A stretch of 17,871 nucleotides of DNA from Bacteroidaceae bacterium (GTDB taxonomy: Bacteria > Bacteroidota > Bacteroidia > Bacteroidales > Bacteroidaceae), in the NCBI GenBank assembly GCA_024695315.1, contig JAILIJ010000224.1, forward strand, positions 1 through 17,871. Direction: 5' to 3'. This document shows, one piece after another, positions 1 through 6,706 of this stretch (its first letter is position 1; each line of letters starts with the position of its first letter). The translations under genes were made by a program, and so were the position numbers. The notes under the pieces were generated by a model. It was not told the DNA's origin, searched no databases, and saw only the letters and a list, made by a program, of their open reading frames with translations.

Positions 1-484
1 AGGTGAGGATTCAAAAGAGGCTAATTACGATAAACTACGCTACTATAAGACTATCATCATGACCGATGCCGATGTCGATGGTTCACATATCGACACACTT
101 TTGATGACACTCTTCTTCCGCTATATGCCACAACTTATACGCGATGGAAGACTTTACATTGCCACTCCACCACTCTACAAATGTACAAAGGGTAAGGTAA
201 GCGAATATTGCTATGATGAAAATGCTAGACTTCGATTCATAGATAAATATGGAAATGGAGAAGAAGGAGCTGTCAAGACTCAACGATACAAAGGTCTTGG
301 TGAGATGAACCCAGAGCAACTTTGGGAAACAACTATGAACCCAGAAACTCGCTTACTTAAGCAGGTTACAATTGAGGATGCTGCAGAAGCTGACTACACT
401 TTCTCAATGCTTATGGGTGAAGATGTAGGACCTAGACGCGAATTTATAGAGCGTAATGCAACTTACGCTAATATTGACGCGTAA
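1..484 (+). CDS. gyrB: DNA gyrase subunit B, C-terminal part (5' end outside window)
   Basis: GyrB is the ATPase subunit of DNA gyrase, which introduces negative supercoils. The reading frame is open from base 2, so the gene begins before the window and about 160 codons are visible. The TOPRIM metal-binding motif is present (TDADVDGSHIDTL, from base 62). The terminal gyrase signature RYKGLGEMNPEQLWETTMNP (from about base 275) and the ending around VGPRREFIERNA are typical of GyrB. SHIDTL replaces the more common SHIRTL; I recall this as normal in Bacteroidales. ParE is the main alternative, but the close fit of the RYKGLGEMN block and the tail favours GyrB. Stop is TAA at 482-484. The gene converges on ftsZ across a 986-bp gap. 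Confidence 0.96.
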   Translation, partial: GEDSKEANYDKLRYYKTIIMTDADVDGSHIDTLLMTLFFRYMPQLIRDGRLYIATPPLYKCTKGKVSEYCYDENARLRFIDKYGNGEEGAVKTQRYKGLGEMNPEQLWETTMNPETRLLKQVTIEDAAEADYTFSMLMGEDVGPRREFIERNATYANIDA

Positions 485-508
485 AAATAGGTCAAACAAG
501 TTTATAAA

Positions 509-682
509 AGGACGTAAACGTCCTAACTGAATTGCATATTTCATTCAATTCTTACATATATTCTCGTGACGACCAACCAGAAGTGATTTCTAACCGAGTC
601 GTACACAATCTCACTTTTATTATTCAAATTATTTTTTAAGTGGGATCATCTAAGGAGACCTGGGAGCAGGTCTCCTTTTTTT
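509..682 (+). ncRNA. Candidate structured RNA or structured gyrB 3' UTR (five predicted hairpins)
   Basis: A run of independent stem-loops begins 25 bases after the gyrB stop and ends in an intrinsic terminator. Stems read by eye are 509-514/519-524 (AGGACG/CGTCCT), 529-534/546-551 (GAATTG/CAATTC), 566-573/598-606 (GTGACGAC with GTCGT-A-CAC, one bulged A), an inner 579-582/588-591, and 608-616/638-646 (nine pairs, one G.T). The terminator at 652-677 closes the series. No ORF is present and no clear TAnnTTTG promoter lies between gyrB and the stems, so this may be the structured 3' end of the gyrB mRNA rather than a separate small RNA. I do not recognise an Rfam family. Confidence 0.35.
652..682 (+). 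terminator. Intrinsic terminator downstream of gyrB
   Basis: The stem AAGGAGACC (652-660) pairs perfectly with GGTCTCCTT (669-677) around an 8-base loop, and the T-run continues to 682. It is the strongest terminator in the window and should end rightward transcription from gyrB or from the hairpin region before it. Confidence 0.9.
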
Positions 683-862
683 ATTATGACACGATATAAC
701 AAAATACCTGGAATTAAATTACACAAATAACTATTACTATTCACTAAAACTTTGACACTTTAGTGCACAATTTTTGCAGAACATTTTATTCATCAAAGCA
801 GAAAAATTTCTTCATTCCTGCTTGGCAATTCTATGCCTATTGCGAAATATTTCTTAAAATCA
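683..862. other. Non-coding spacer
   Basis: This AT-rich stretch between the gyrB terminator and the first repeat array has no plausible gene. Only weak secondary structure is visible: CACTAAA at 742-748 could pair with TTTAGTG at 759-765, and AAGCAG at 798-803 with a CTGCTT at about 818-823. Neither is followed directly by a convincing T-run, and I assign no function. Confidence 0.6.
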
Positions 863-930
863 CTCAATGGTACGGTCGTACCACTTAATGGTACAGTCAT
901 ACCATTGAATGGTACGACCGTACCATTGAG
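863..930. repeat. Three 21-bp palindromic units (AATGGTAC-N4-GTACCATT)
   Basis: AATGGTAC occurs at 866, 887 and 908, exactly 21 bp apart. Each copy is followed after four bases by its reverse complement or a close variant (GTACCACT 878-885, ATACCATT 899-906, GTACCATT 920-927), so every unit is itself a palindrome. The outer units are also perfect reverse complements of each other over 21 bp (863-883 and 910-930), so the whole 68 bp could form one large cruciform. A 21-bp period is two helical turns, placing all copies on the same face of the DNA. Such a design suits an array of dimer binding sites, but the function is unknown. Confidence 0.85.
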
Positions 931-993
931 TAATTTTGAAAATTTCTACTGAATAATAGAACTATTCCTATTGAACTTTACAGAAAATTATGC

Positions 994-1001
994 GCTCAAA
1001 C
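994..1001. repeat. Isolated outlying copy of the GCTCAAAC 8-mer
   Basis: A single GCTCAAAC, in the context GCGCTCAAACG, lies 86 bp before the array of the same 8-mer at 1080-1131. It is not in 11-bp phase with that array. It may be a solitary site of the same kind or a relic. Confidence 0.5.
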
Positions 1002-1079
1002 GAAAGAATTATCCAGTATTAAATGCCCAATCACAGCTTACACCTGTAAATGCCGATAGATCATGCCTGCTTAATTACC

Positions 1080-1131
1080 GTTTGAGCAGTGTTTGAGCAC
1101 CGTTTGAGCGCTGTTCAAACAGCGCTCAAAC
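1080..1131. repeat. Five 8-mers at exact 11-bp period (GTTTGAGC) with a 30-bp palindrome
   Basis: GTTTGAGC starts at 1080, 1091 and 1102. At 1113 and 1124 the array continues in the inverted sense with GTTCAAAC (a variant) and GCTCAAAC. All five starts are 11 bp apart with variable 3-bp spacers. The last three form a perfect palindrome, GTTTGAGCGCTGTT (1102-1115), CA, AACAGCGCTCAAAC (1118-1131). The conserved 8-mer with variable spacer and exact phase is the same design as the neighbouring arrays but with an unrelated sequence. The function is unknown. Confidence 0.85.
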
Positions 1132-1166
1132 AATTTGTACATTTCGTTTTTGAATCATTATAACGG

Positions 1167-1196
1167 GCATTAAACAAGCGTTAAATGGGCGTTAAA
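1167..1196. repeat. Three GCGTTAAA 8-mers at exact 11-bp period
   Basis: GCATTAAA (1167-1174), GCGTTAAA (1178-1185) and GCGTTAAA (1189-1196) are direct repeats with 11-bp spacing and spacers CAA and TGG. It is the third array in this gap with 8-base units, again with its own sequence. With three copies it is short enough that chance cannot be excluded on its own. The function is unknown. Confidence 0.65.
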
Positions 1197-1235
1197 GTAC
1201 CATTCAATTTGACAGAAGATGCCTGTAACAAAAGT

Positions 1236-1271
1236 AAGTCCACACCACCTATATATCGGTAGGGTGGACTT
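1236..1271 (-). terminator. Stem-loop, possible terminator of leftward dcw transcription
   Basis: AAGTCCAC (1236-1243) pairs with GTGGACTT (1264-1271), with a further inner CCTA/TAGG pairing possible. Read leftward, the stem is followed by ACTTTTGTT, a modest T-rich tail. It lies 200 bp beyond the ftsZ stop and is the best-looking leftward terminator in the gap. A competing stem is visible: AAAAGTAA (1230-1237) matches TTACTTTT (1281-1288) and shares two bases with the first. Confidence 0.45.
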
Positions 1272-1288
1272 AATAATATGTTACTTTT

Positions 1289-1470
1289 CTATTTTAATCT
1301 TACAACAAAAATTTACATTAATACACAAAAAAAGACCTACTTAAAGCATAACGAAAAGATTTTTTTCTCTTCACAAGCTCTAAATAGGCCTATTAGCTAT
1401 TTTTATAATTTTAGTAGACTTCTATAAATTTATGTAAATCTATTTGTAGCAAAATAACTATAATGCTATT
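1289..1470. other. Non-coding ftsZ 3' flank
   Basis: This AT-rich stretch follows the ftsZ stop. A stem of AAAATAAC (1451-1458) with GCTATTTT (1465-1472) overlaps the stop codon but has no T-run after it in the leftward direction. A poly-T stretch in the leftward sense near 1325-1335 has no good stem before it. I see no gene here. Confidence 0.6.
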
Positions 1471-2799
1471 TTAATTGAAATTTATAGGTCCCTCTTCCTG
1501 TTTAGCATTTACTGGAGAACGGTCTGTAAGCAGCTTATACGTCTCCTTAGTACGCTTATAAGTAGGAGAAGCTTCCACCATGCTAATTACGTCCTCATCG
1601 TCTAATTCTTCGTCCTTGAACAAGTAGCTATAAATTGGACGATGTATATTACCACGATTTCTGTCCGAACCATAATATATCTTACGACGCATTTCCTTTT
1701 CCGCTTCCGCTTCAGCTTGTTCAGCAGTCTGAACTTGTTTTTCTTTTTCGCGGTTATGAATACGTTCACCCATCTCGTAAGAATCTATGTCTTCTACTCC
1801 AAAACCAGTAGCAAGAATAGTAACCTTAACCTTATCCTTAAGAGTTGGGTCAACAGAAAATCCCCATTTAGTTTCCACATCATCGTTCTGGATTTTCTCC
1901 ATGAAGTCATTAACCTCATTCATTTCATCCATACGTAGACCAGGCTCTGAATCGTCAGTTTTTCCATCATCAGGAGCCGAAAAACGAAGCAAAATCTTCT
2001 TTGAATGATAAATGTCATTATTGTTAAGTAGAGGAGAATGTAAAGCATCATTTATGGCCTTAGTAACACGCCCTTCTCCTTCTCCATAACCAGTACTCAT
2101 AATGGCTACTCCACCATCCTTAAGGACAGTACTTACATCATTAAAGTCAAGGTTTATTAAACCATGCATTGTAATGATTTCTGCAATAGATTTCGCAGCA
2201 TTACATAGAGTATCATCAGCCTTTGCAAAGGCTTTGATAACAGTAAAATCTTGATATATTTCACGAAGTCTTTCATTGTTGATAACAAGAAGAGCATCGA
2301 CATTTTTACTTATTTCCTCTACACCATCAAGCGCCTGGTCAATCTTCTTTGTACCTTCCCATTTGAAAGGAATAGTAACAATACCGACAGTAAGGATTCC
2401 CATATCCTTTGCTGTCTTTGCTATTATAGGAGCAGCACCAGTACCAGTTCCTCCTCCCATTCCTGCAGTAATAAAGACCATCTTAGTTCCATCACTAAGC
2501 ATATTCTTTACTGCTTCTATAGATTCTTCTGTAGCCTTACGAGCCTTTTCCGGTCTGTTACCGGCTCCAAGACCTTCAGAACCAAGTTGAATCTTTGTTG
2601 GTACAGGCGAGTCCTGTAATGCCTTAATATCAGTATTACAAACAACAAAAGTAACATCATGAATACCTTCATTGTACATATGGTTTACCGCATTACTTCC
2701 TCCACCTCCTACTCCAATCACCTTTATAATTGAAGTAACAGGTGTGTCGATAGACTTAGGGAAAGTAAAAACATCCATATTGTTATTCTGTACGTCCAT
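1471..2799 (-). CDS. ftsZ: Cell division GTPase FtsZ
   Basis: FtsZ is the tubulin-like GTPase that polymerises into the Z-ring and recruits the divisome. The 442-aa product has the nucleotide-binding start VGGGGSNAV (about 30-38), the tubulin signature GGGTGTG at 115-121 and a T7 loop of the N-x-D-x-x-D type (NLDFND, 216-221), so both GTP binding and hydrolysis residues are in place. The globular core ends near residue 340. After it come a charged EKEKQ-rich stretch and a C-terminal segment with KDEELDDEDVISMVEASPTY. The usual FtsA-binding tail (D-I-P-x-F-L type) is not evident; the protein ends in EEGPINFN. The start is ATG at 2799, with an in-frame ATG at residue 8 as alternative. It is the last gene of the cluster, 20 bp after ftsA. 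Confidence 0.98.
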   Translation of the reverse strand: MDVQNNNMDVFTFPKSIDTPVTSIIKVIGVGGGGSNAVNHMYNEGIHDVTFVVCNTDIKALQDSPVPTKIQLGSEGLGAGNRPEKARKATEESIEAVKNMLSDGTKMVFITAGMGGGTGTGAAPIIAKTAKDMGILTVGIVTIPFKWEGTKKIDQALDGVEEISKNVDALLVINNERLREIYQDFTVIKAFAKADDTLCNAAKSIAEIITMHGLINLDFNDVSTVLKDGGVAIMSTGYGEGEGRVTKAINDALHSPLLNNNDIYHSKKILLRFSAPDDGKTDDSEPGLRMDEMNEVNDFMEKIQNDDVETKWGFSVDPTLKDKVKVTILATGFGVEDIDSYEMGERIHNREKEKQVQTAEQAEAEAEKEMRRKIYYGSDRNRGNIHRPIYSYLFKDEELDDEDVISMVEASPTYKRTKETYKLLTDRSPVNAKQEEGPINFN

Positions 2800-2819
2800 G
2801 GTTTATTACTTATATATTA

Positions 2820-4457
2820 TTAGTCATCTTCATTAATAATCTCATTTATCCATCGTGTAAAACGATTGAAAATCTTATTATCTTCTTTTGCTTTAACAAT
2901 CGTGCGATGTAATTCGTCATTAGTTTGACGAAGTTTATCTGCTAATTTTGCACCTTCAGATGCACTCTGTTTATATTTTTCTTTTGAGGAAAGAACGTCG
3001 ACATTTTTTTGGAAATCCTCAGTTATAACATTTAAAGCCCTATTCGAAATGTTTGTTGCATCCTCTCGAACTTTCTTGTCACTTCCCGATTTTCTAACGT
3101 CCTCTATTGCCTTTTCCACATTTCGTATTTCAGCACGGATCTTTTCTTTGACAGCATCAAAAGATATAGCCAACTGGGCATCAGCCATTGCTTGGCGTTC
3201 CATCTCTTGTTTCCTTTTCAAGCGTTCCTCCTCAATATTCATCTGTTCAATAAGATCTGGAGCAGGTGGAGCAACCTGTGTAGGAACATCAGAATCCACA
3301 CCACAAGGTTCCTTGGCAGCTAATAACAATGACAAAATTGTCAATCCTCTAACAGTTTCAAAAGTTGGAGTTGTAATGCCAGAAGCCTTTACCACCTGTG
3401 CATTTACAGCAGAAGCAATACGAACCTTTTCCACATTTGTGACAGAAAGGAATAGGTTCTCTATATTTTTCATCTGACTACCTCCTCCAGTCAAAACGAT
3501 ACCTGCAAGAAGATTATCGCTATAATTTGATCTTTCTAACTGGTTATTAACATTAGCAACAATCTCGTTTACACGTGACTCAATTAGAGATTTTATCAAA
3601 TTAATATCAAGTTGTCTTCCATCTGAAGTAGTGTAATTAGTAGGCTCCCCCTCATTTGGTTCGCTCGAACTTTGAGGAAAAGCATCTCCATATTTAATTT
3701 TCAAATCCTCAGCTTCAGATTCCTGTAATTGCAAAGAAGAAACAAAGTCCTTGTTAACATTATTCATTCCTAATGGAATAGTAACAAGAAATCGTACTAT
3801 ATTATTCTTATAAATTACAATAGTCGTTGTGTCAGCTCCAAGGTCTACTAATGCACAACCAGATCTCTTTTCGACATCAGTCAAAACCTGTGATGCTAAC
3901 TCACAAGCAGAAATTGGCACATCAATAATATTAACAGAAGTATTAGAGAATACTGTATTGATATTGTTAAGAATTTTCTGATTCGCAATAATATCAACAT
4001 ATTCACCTTCTATATTTGTACCCATAACTCCGACAGGATCTGCAATAGTATTTTGGTCTACGTTGAAATCCTGTGGATAATTATCCAATACTTGACACTC
4101 GGAATAAGGAATCTCATAACTCTCCTCGCGCATAGAATCAACAGCCTCCTTAGTAATATAACTATGAGTCATCATATTCCTTTTAATAACACATCTGTAA
4201 GATCGCACAGACTGTCCTCCTACACCGACATATACTCTAGCAATCTTTGTTTTGAGGGCAGTTTCAAGTTTAGATATAATTGAATTTATGCTTTGATATG
4301 TCTTTTCTATGTTCCATATAACACCACGCTTAACACATGCAGTAGTATTTTCTTCTGCATATGCTAAAACCTGCATAGTACCATCTTTCATTCTTCCGGC
4401 AATACCAGAAATTCGAGATGAACCTAATTCTATTGCAACTACAAAGTCTTTATCCAT
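2820..4457 (-). CDS. ftsA: Cell division protein FtsA with long coiled-coil extension
   Basis: FtsA is the actin-like membrane tether of FtsZ. The phosphate-1 motif is ELGSSRISG (10-18), phosphate 2 is ALVDLGADTTT (202-212) and the adenosine motif is VLTGGGSQ (321-328), with an SHS2-like 1C region between. At 545 aa it is over 100 residues longer than the roughly 420 aa of proteobacterial FtsA. The excess lies after a Pro-rich hinge (VPTQVAPPAPD, 391-401) as a highly charged, probably helical or coiled-coil segment (about 402-525). The last residues, IFNRFTRWINEIINEDD (529-545), look like the amphipathic membrane-targeting helix, so the extension separates the actin core from the membrane anchor. 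The start is ATG at 4457. Gaps are 14 bp after ftsQ and 20 bp before ftsZ. Confidence 0.97.
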   Translation of the reverse strand: MDKDFVVAIELGSSRISGIAGRMKDGTMQVLAYAEENTTACVKRGVIWNIEKTYQSINSIISKLETALKTKIARVYVGVGGQSVRSYRCVIKRNMMTHSYITKEAVDSMREESYEIPYSECQVLDNYPQDFNVDQNTIADPVGVMGTNIEGEYVDIIANQKILNNINTVFSNTSVNIIDVPISACELASQVLTDVEKRSGCALVDLGADTTTIVIYKNNIVRFLVTIPLGMNNVNKDFVSSLQLQESEAEDLKIKYGDAFPQSSSEPNEGEPTNYTTSDGRQLDINLIKSLIESRVNEIVANVNNQLERSNYSDNLLAGIVLTGGGSQMKNIENLFLSVTNVEKVRIASAVNAQVVKASGITTPTFETVRGLTILSLLLAAKEPCGVDSDVPTQVAPPAPDLIEQMNIEEERLKRKQEMERQAMADAQLAISFDAVKEKIRAEIRNVEKAIEDVRKSGSDKKVREDATNISNRALNVITEDFQKNVDVLSSKEKYKQSASEGAKLADKLRQTNDELHRTIVKAKEDNKIFNRFTRWINEIINEDD

Positions 4458-4471
4458 AATATTATATGTTA

Positions 4472-5257
4472 TTACTTCTTATGTTTTGTACAGATAATTT
4501 GATTTTCGTATTCAAGATTAATTCTGCTATATTTATTCCATCCAACTGTACCCATTACCTTTTCATAGAATATTTTAAGGCGTTCTAACTTCGTTTCGAA
4601 ATCATTCAGAGTACCAAGAAAGATCAACTGATCTCCTACACGGGGAACAAGTTCAACAAATCTCTTGTTTTTATCATCACGAGAGATATAAATCTGCTCG
4701 ATCTGGTCGTTCCAGAACTTATTTTTTTCAAGAAAAACAGCAAATTCCAGCAATTCTGTAGAAGCATATTTGTAATCTATATCCCCTGATGCGACAACAA
4801 TATTTTTCACATATTTGCTGGTTGGTATAATCGTAGCCGTTTCGTCAAGGAAATACCCCACAGTATCATTTGGTATGATATAGATAAGGGGTGTACGCTG
4901 TTTTACACTAACGATAACCTTTCCCTTGGTCGACTTATAGCAATTAACCTCTTTTACAAAAGGATTCTCAGCCACCAAACTTTCAATACCGGCAGCATTG
5001 ACCCCTTTCATATTCTTCCCCACAGGATTCCACTCTGACTTAGATAAGATGTTTTCCACATCTTTTTGACTTATAAACTGCGCATCCACATCATCCTCCA
5101 TATTTAACTCTACAGCCACACATGGACTTTCAGAATCAGTTTCTGACTGGATTAACATATAATAAGCAAGGTATCCAACTATTCCTAAGAACAGAGTTAT
5201 CATCCCCACAACTTTCAAGATCTTTCCAGTCTTTGTCATTTTACAAGTTATATTCAT
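4472..5257 (-). CDS. ftsQ: Cell division protein FtsQ
   Basis: FtsQ is a bitopic membrane protein that links early and late divisome proteins. The 261-aa product has a short basic N terminus, one membrane segment (about 13-34, VVGMITLFLGIVGYLAYYML) and an extracytoplasmic part. The latter begins with a POTRA-like region (about 55-125), including ENPFVKEVNCYKSTKGKVIV and VKQRTPLIYII, which resemble the WVxxAxVxRxWPxxLxVxVxExxP pattern of the family. Sequence conservation is low, as is normal for FtsQ, and position between murC and ftsA is part of the evidence. The start is ATG at 5257; an ATG at residue 7 (MTKTGKIL) is a possible alternative. It lies 16 bp after murC. Confidence 0.9.
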   Translation of the reverse strand: MNITCKMTKTGKILKVVGMITLFLGIVGYLAYYMLIQSETDSESPCVAVELNMEDDVDAQFISQKDVENILSKSEWNPVGKNMKGVNAAGIESLVAENPFVKEVNCYKSTKGKVIVSVKQRTPLIYIIPNDTVGYFLDETATIIPTSKYVKNIVVASGDIDYKYASTELLEFAVFLEKNKFWNDQIEQIYISRDDKNKRFVELVPRVGDQLIFLGTLNDFETKLERLKIFYEKVMGTVGWNKYSRINLEYENQIICTKHKK

Positions 5258-5273
5258 TAATGGTAGAATACCA

Positions 5274-6638
5274 CTATCTTTGTTTTAATATTTCTGTAAT
5301 TTGAGGTACATAATTTTCCAAATCACCTGCACCTAAAGAAATCAACACATCAAATTTTCCATTTCGTGCAACATCTAAAACATCCTCCTTATGAATAAGA
5401 TGCTTTTCGATGCCAGGGCGTAGATTATCATATATTATTTGCGATGTCACGCCTGGAATAGGCTTTTCACGCGCTGGATATATATCACAGAGATATACAA
5501 CATCCAATATTGATAATGAATCCGCAAATTCCTTATAGAAATCCCTTGTGCGAGTATACAAGTGAGGTTGAAAAACTGCAGCAATAGTCTTATCCTTGTA
5601 TAATTCGCGAATAGACTTTATGCTTTGCAATATTTCTTTAGGATGATGTGCATAGTCACTTAAGAACACCACCTTTTCGTTTTTAACCTTGAAGTCAAAT
5701 CTACGATCAACTCCAGAGAAAGTTCTAATTCCCTCACGTAACTCATCATCTGTCACTCCAGCCAACTGTGCAAGTGCCATAGCGGCTATGCTATTTTCAA
5801 TATTGATACTAACAGGTACTCCGAGTTGTATATCTTTTACTATCCCCTTAGGAGAAACGAAATCGAAGAAAATCTCTCCACCTCCAATACGGATATTTTC
5901 TGCATGGAAATCGCCTTCATCACGTGAGTACTCATATACAGCAACTCCTTTTTGAGGTGCTGCTTTCATCTCTAATCCTTTATGAATGATAAGAGCACCT
6001 TCTGGCTGAATCAAAGTAGTATACTTTCTGAAGCTCTCAAGATAAGCCTCCTTTGTTCCATATATATCAAGATGATCAGGATCAGTTGCAGTAATAACAG
6101 ATGCATAAGGACGAAGCCAATGGAAAGAACGGTCAAATTCATCTGCCTCAATAACGACAAAATCGCTACTATCTGACAGTATATAATTAGTACCATAATT
6201 TTTTGTTATACCACCAAGAAAAGCATTACAATCCACATGACTCTGATGCAAGATATGAGCCGCCATAGATGAGGTTGTTGTCTTTCCATGTGTTCCTGCT
6301 ACACATAGTCCCTTATGTTCTTTAGTTAAGAAACCAAGTACCTGAGCTCTCTTCTGCACGTCAAACCCATTATTTCTAAAATAAACGAGTTCCTTATGCT
6401 CCTCAGGGATTGCTGGTGTATAAACCACAAGAGTAGATTCCTTTTCTTTGAAACACTCAGGAATGGCCTCAACATCCTCTGTGTAATGAATCATCGCCCC
6501 CTCTTCGATAAGTTTCTCCGTCAAATCACTTGGAGTCTTATCATATCCACCGACGTTGTATCCTTTACTAAGAAAATAGCGTACAAGAGCACTCATACCT
6601 ATTCCGCCGGCACCTACAAAATATATAGACTTAATCAC
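5274..6638 (-). CDS. murC: UDP-N-acetylmuramate--L-alanine ligase MurC
   Basis: MurC adds L-alanine to UDP-MurNAc using ATP, the first step of stem peptide assembly in the cytoplasm. The 454-aa product has an N-terminal Rossmann fold (IYFVGAGGIGMSAL, 5-18), the Mur-ligase P-loop AGTHGKTTTSS (114-124), the central motif VIEADEFDRSF (162-172), ATDPDHLDIYG and the late SDYAHHPKEI block. All are MurC-type rather than MurD, MurE or MurF. The start is GTG at 6636-6638: an in-frame TAA lies a few codons upstream, and this position gives the expected MIKSIYFVGAGGIGMS beginning. The gap to murG is 68 bp and to ftsQ 16 bp. Confidence 0.97.
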   Translation of the reverse strand: MIKSIYFVGAGGIGMSALVRYFLSKGYNVGGYDKTPSDLTEKLIEEGAMIHYTEDVEAIPECFKEKESTLVVYTPAIPEEHKELVYFRNNGFDVQKRAQVLGFLTKEHKGLCVAGTHGKTTTSSMAAHILHQSHVDCNAFLGGITKNYGTNYILSDSSDFVVIEADEFDRSFHWLRPYASVITATDPDHLDIYGTKEAYLESFRKYTTLIQPEGALIIHKGLEMKAAPQKGVAVYEYSRDEGDFHAENIRIGGGEIFFDFVSPKGIVKDIQLGVPVSINIENSIAAMALAQLAGVTDDELREGIRTFSGVDRRFDFKVKNEKVVFLSDYAHHPKEILQSIKSIRELYKDKTIAAVFQPHLYTRTRDFYKEFADSLSILDVVYLCDIYPAREKPIPGVTSQIIYDNLRPGIEKHLIHKEDVLDVARNGKFDVLISLGAGDLENYVPQITEILKQR

Positions 6639-6706
6639 CTTATCAAATTTTTGTTATTCTATTTTATTTATTGAAAATTAAAGTAAGAAACATATCAATA
6701 GTAAAC

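Noticed and set aside
509..682. 6S RNA
   Set aside because: 6S RNA is one long hairpin with a central bubble; this region folds as separate short stems.
742..774. Terminator-like CACTAAA/TTTAGTG hairpin after the gyrB terminator
   Set aside because: The stem is weak, the T-run is separated from it, and a much stronger terminator lies just upstream.
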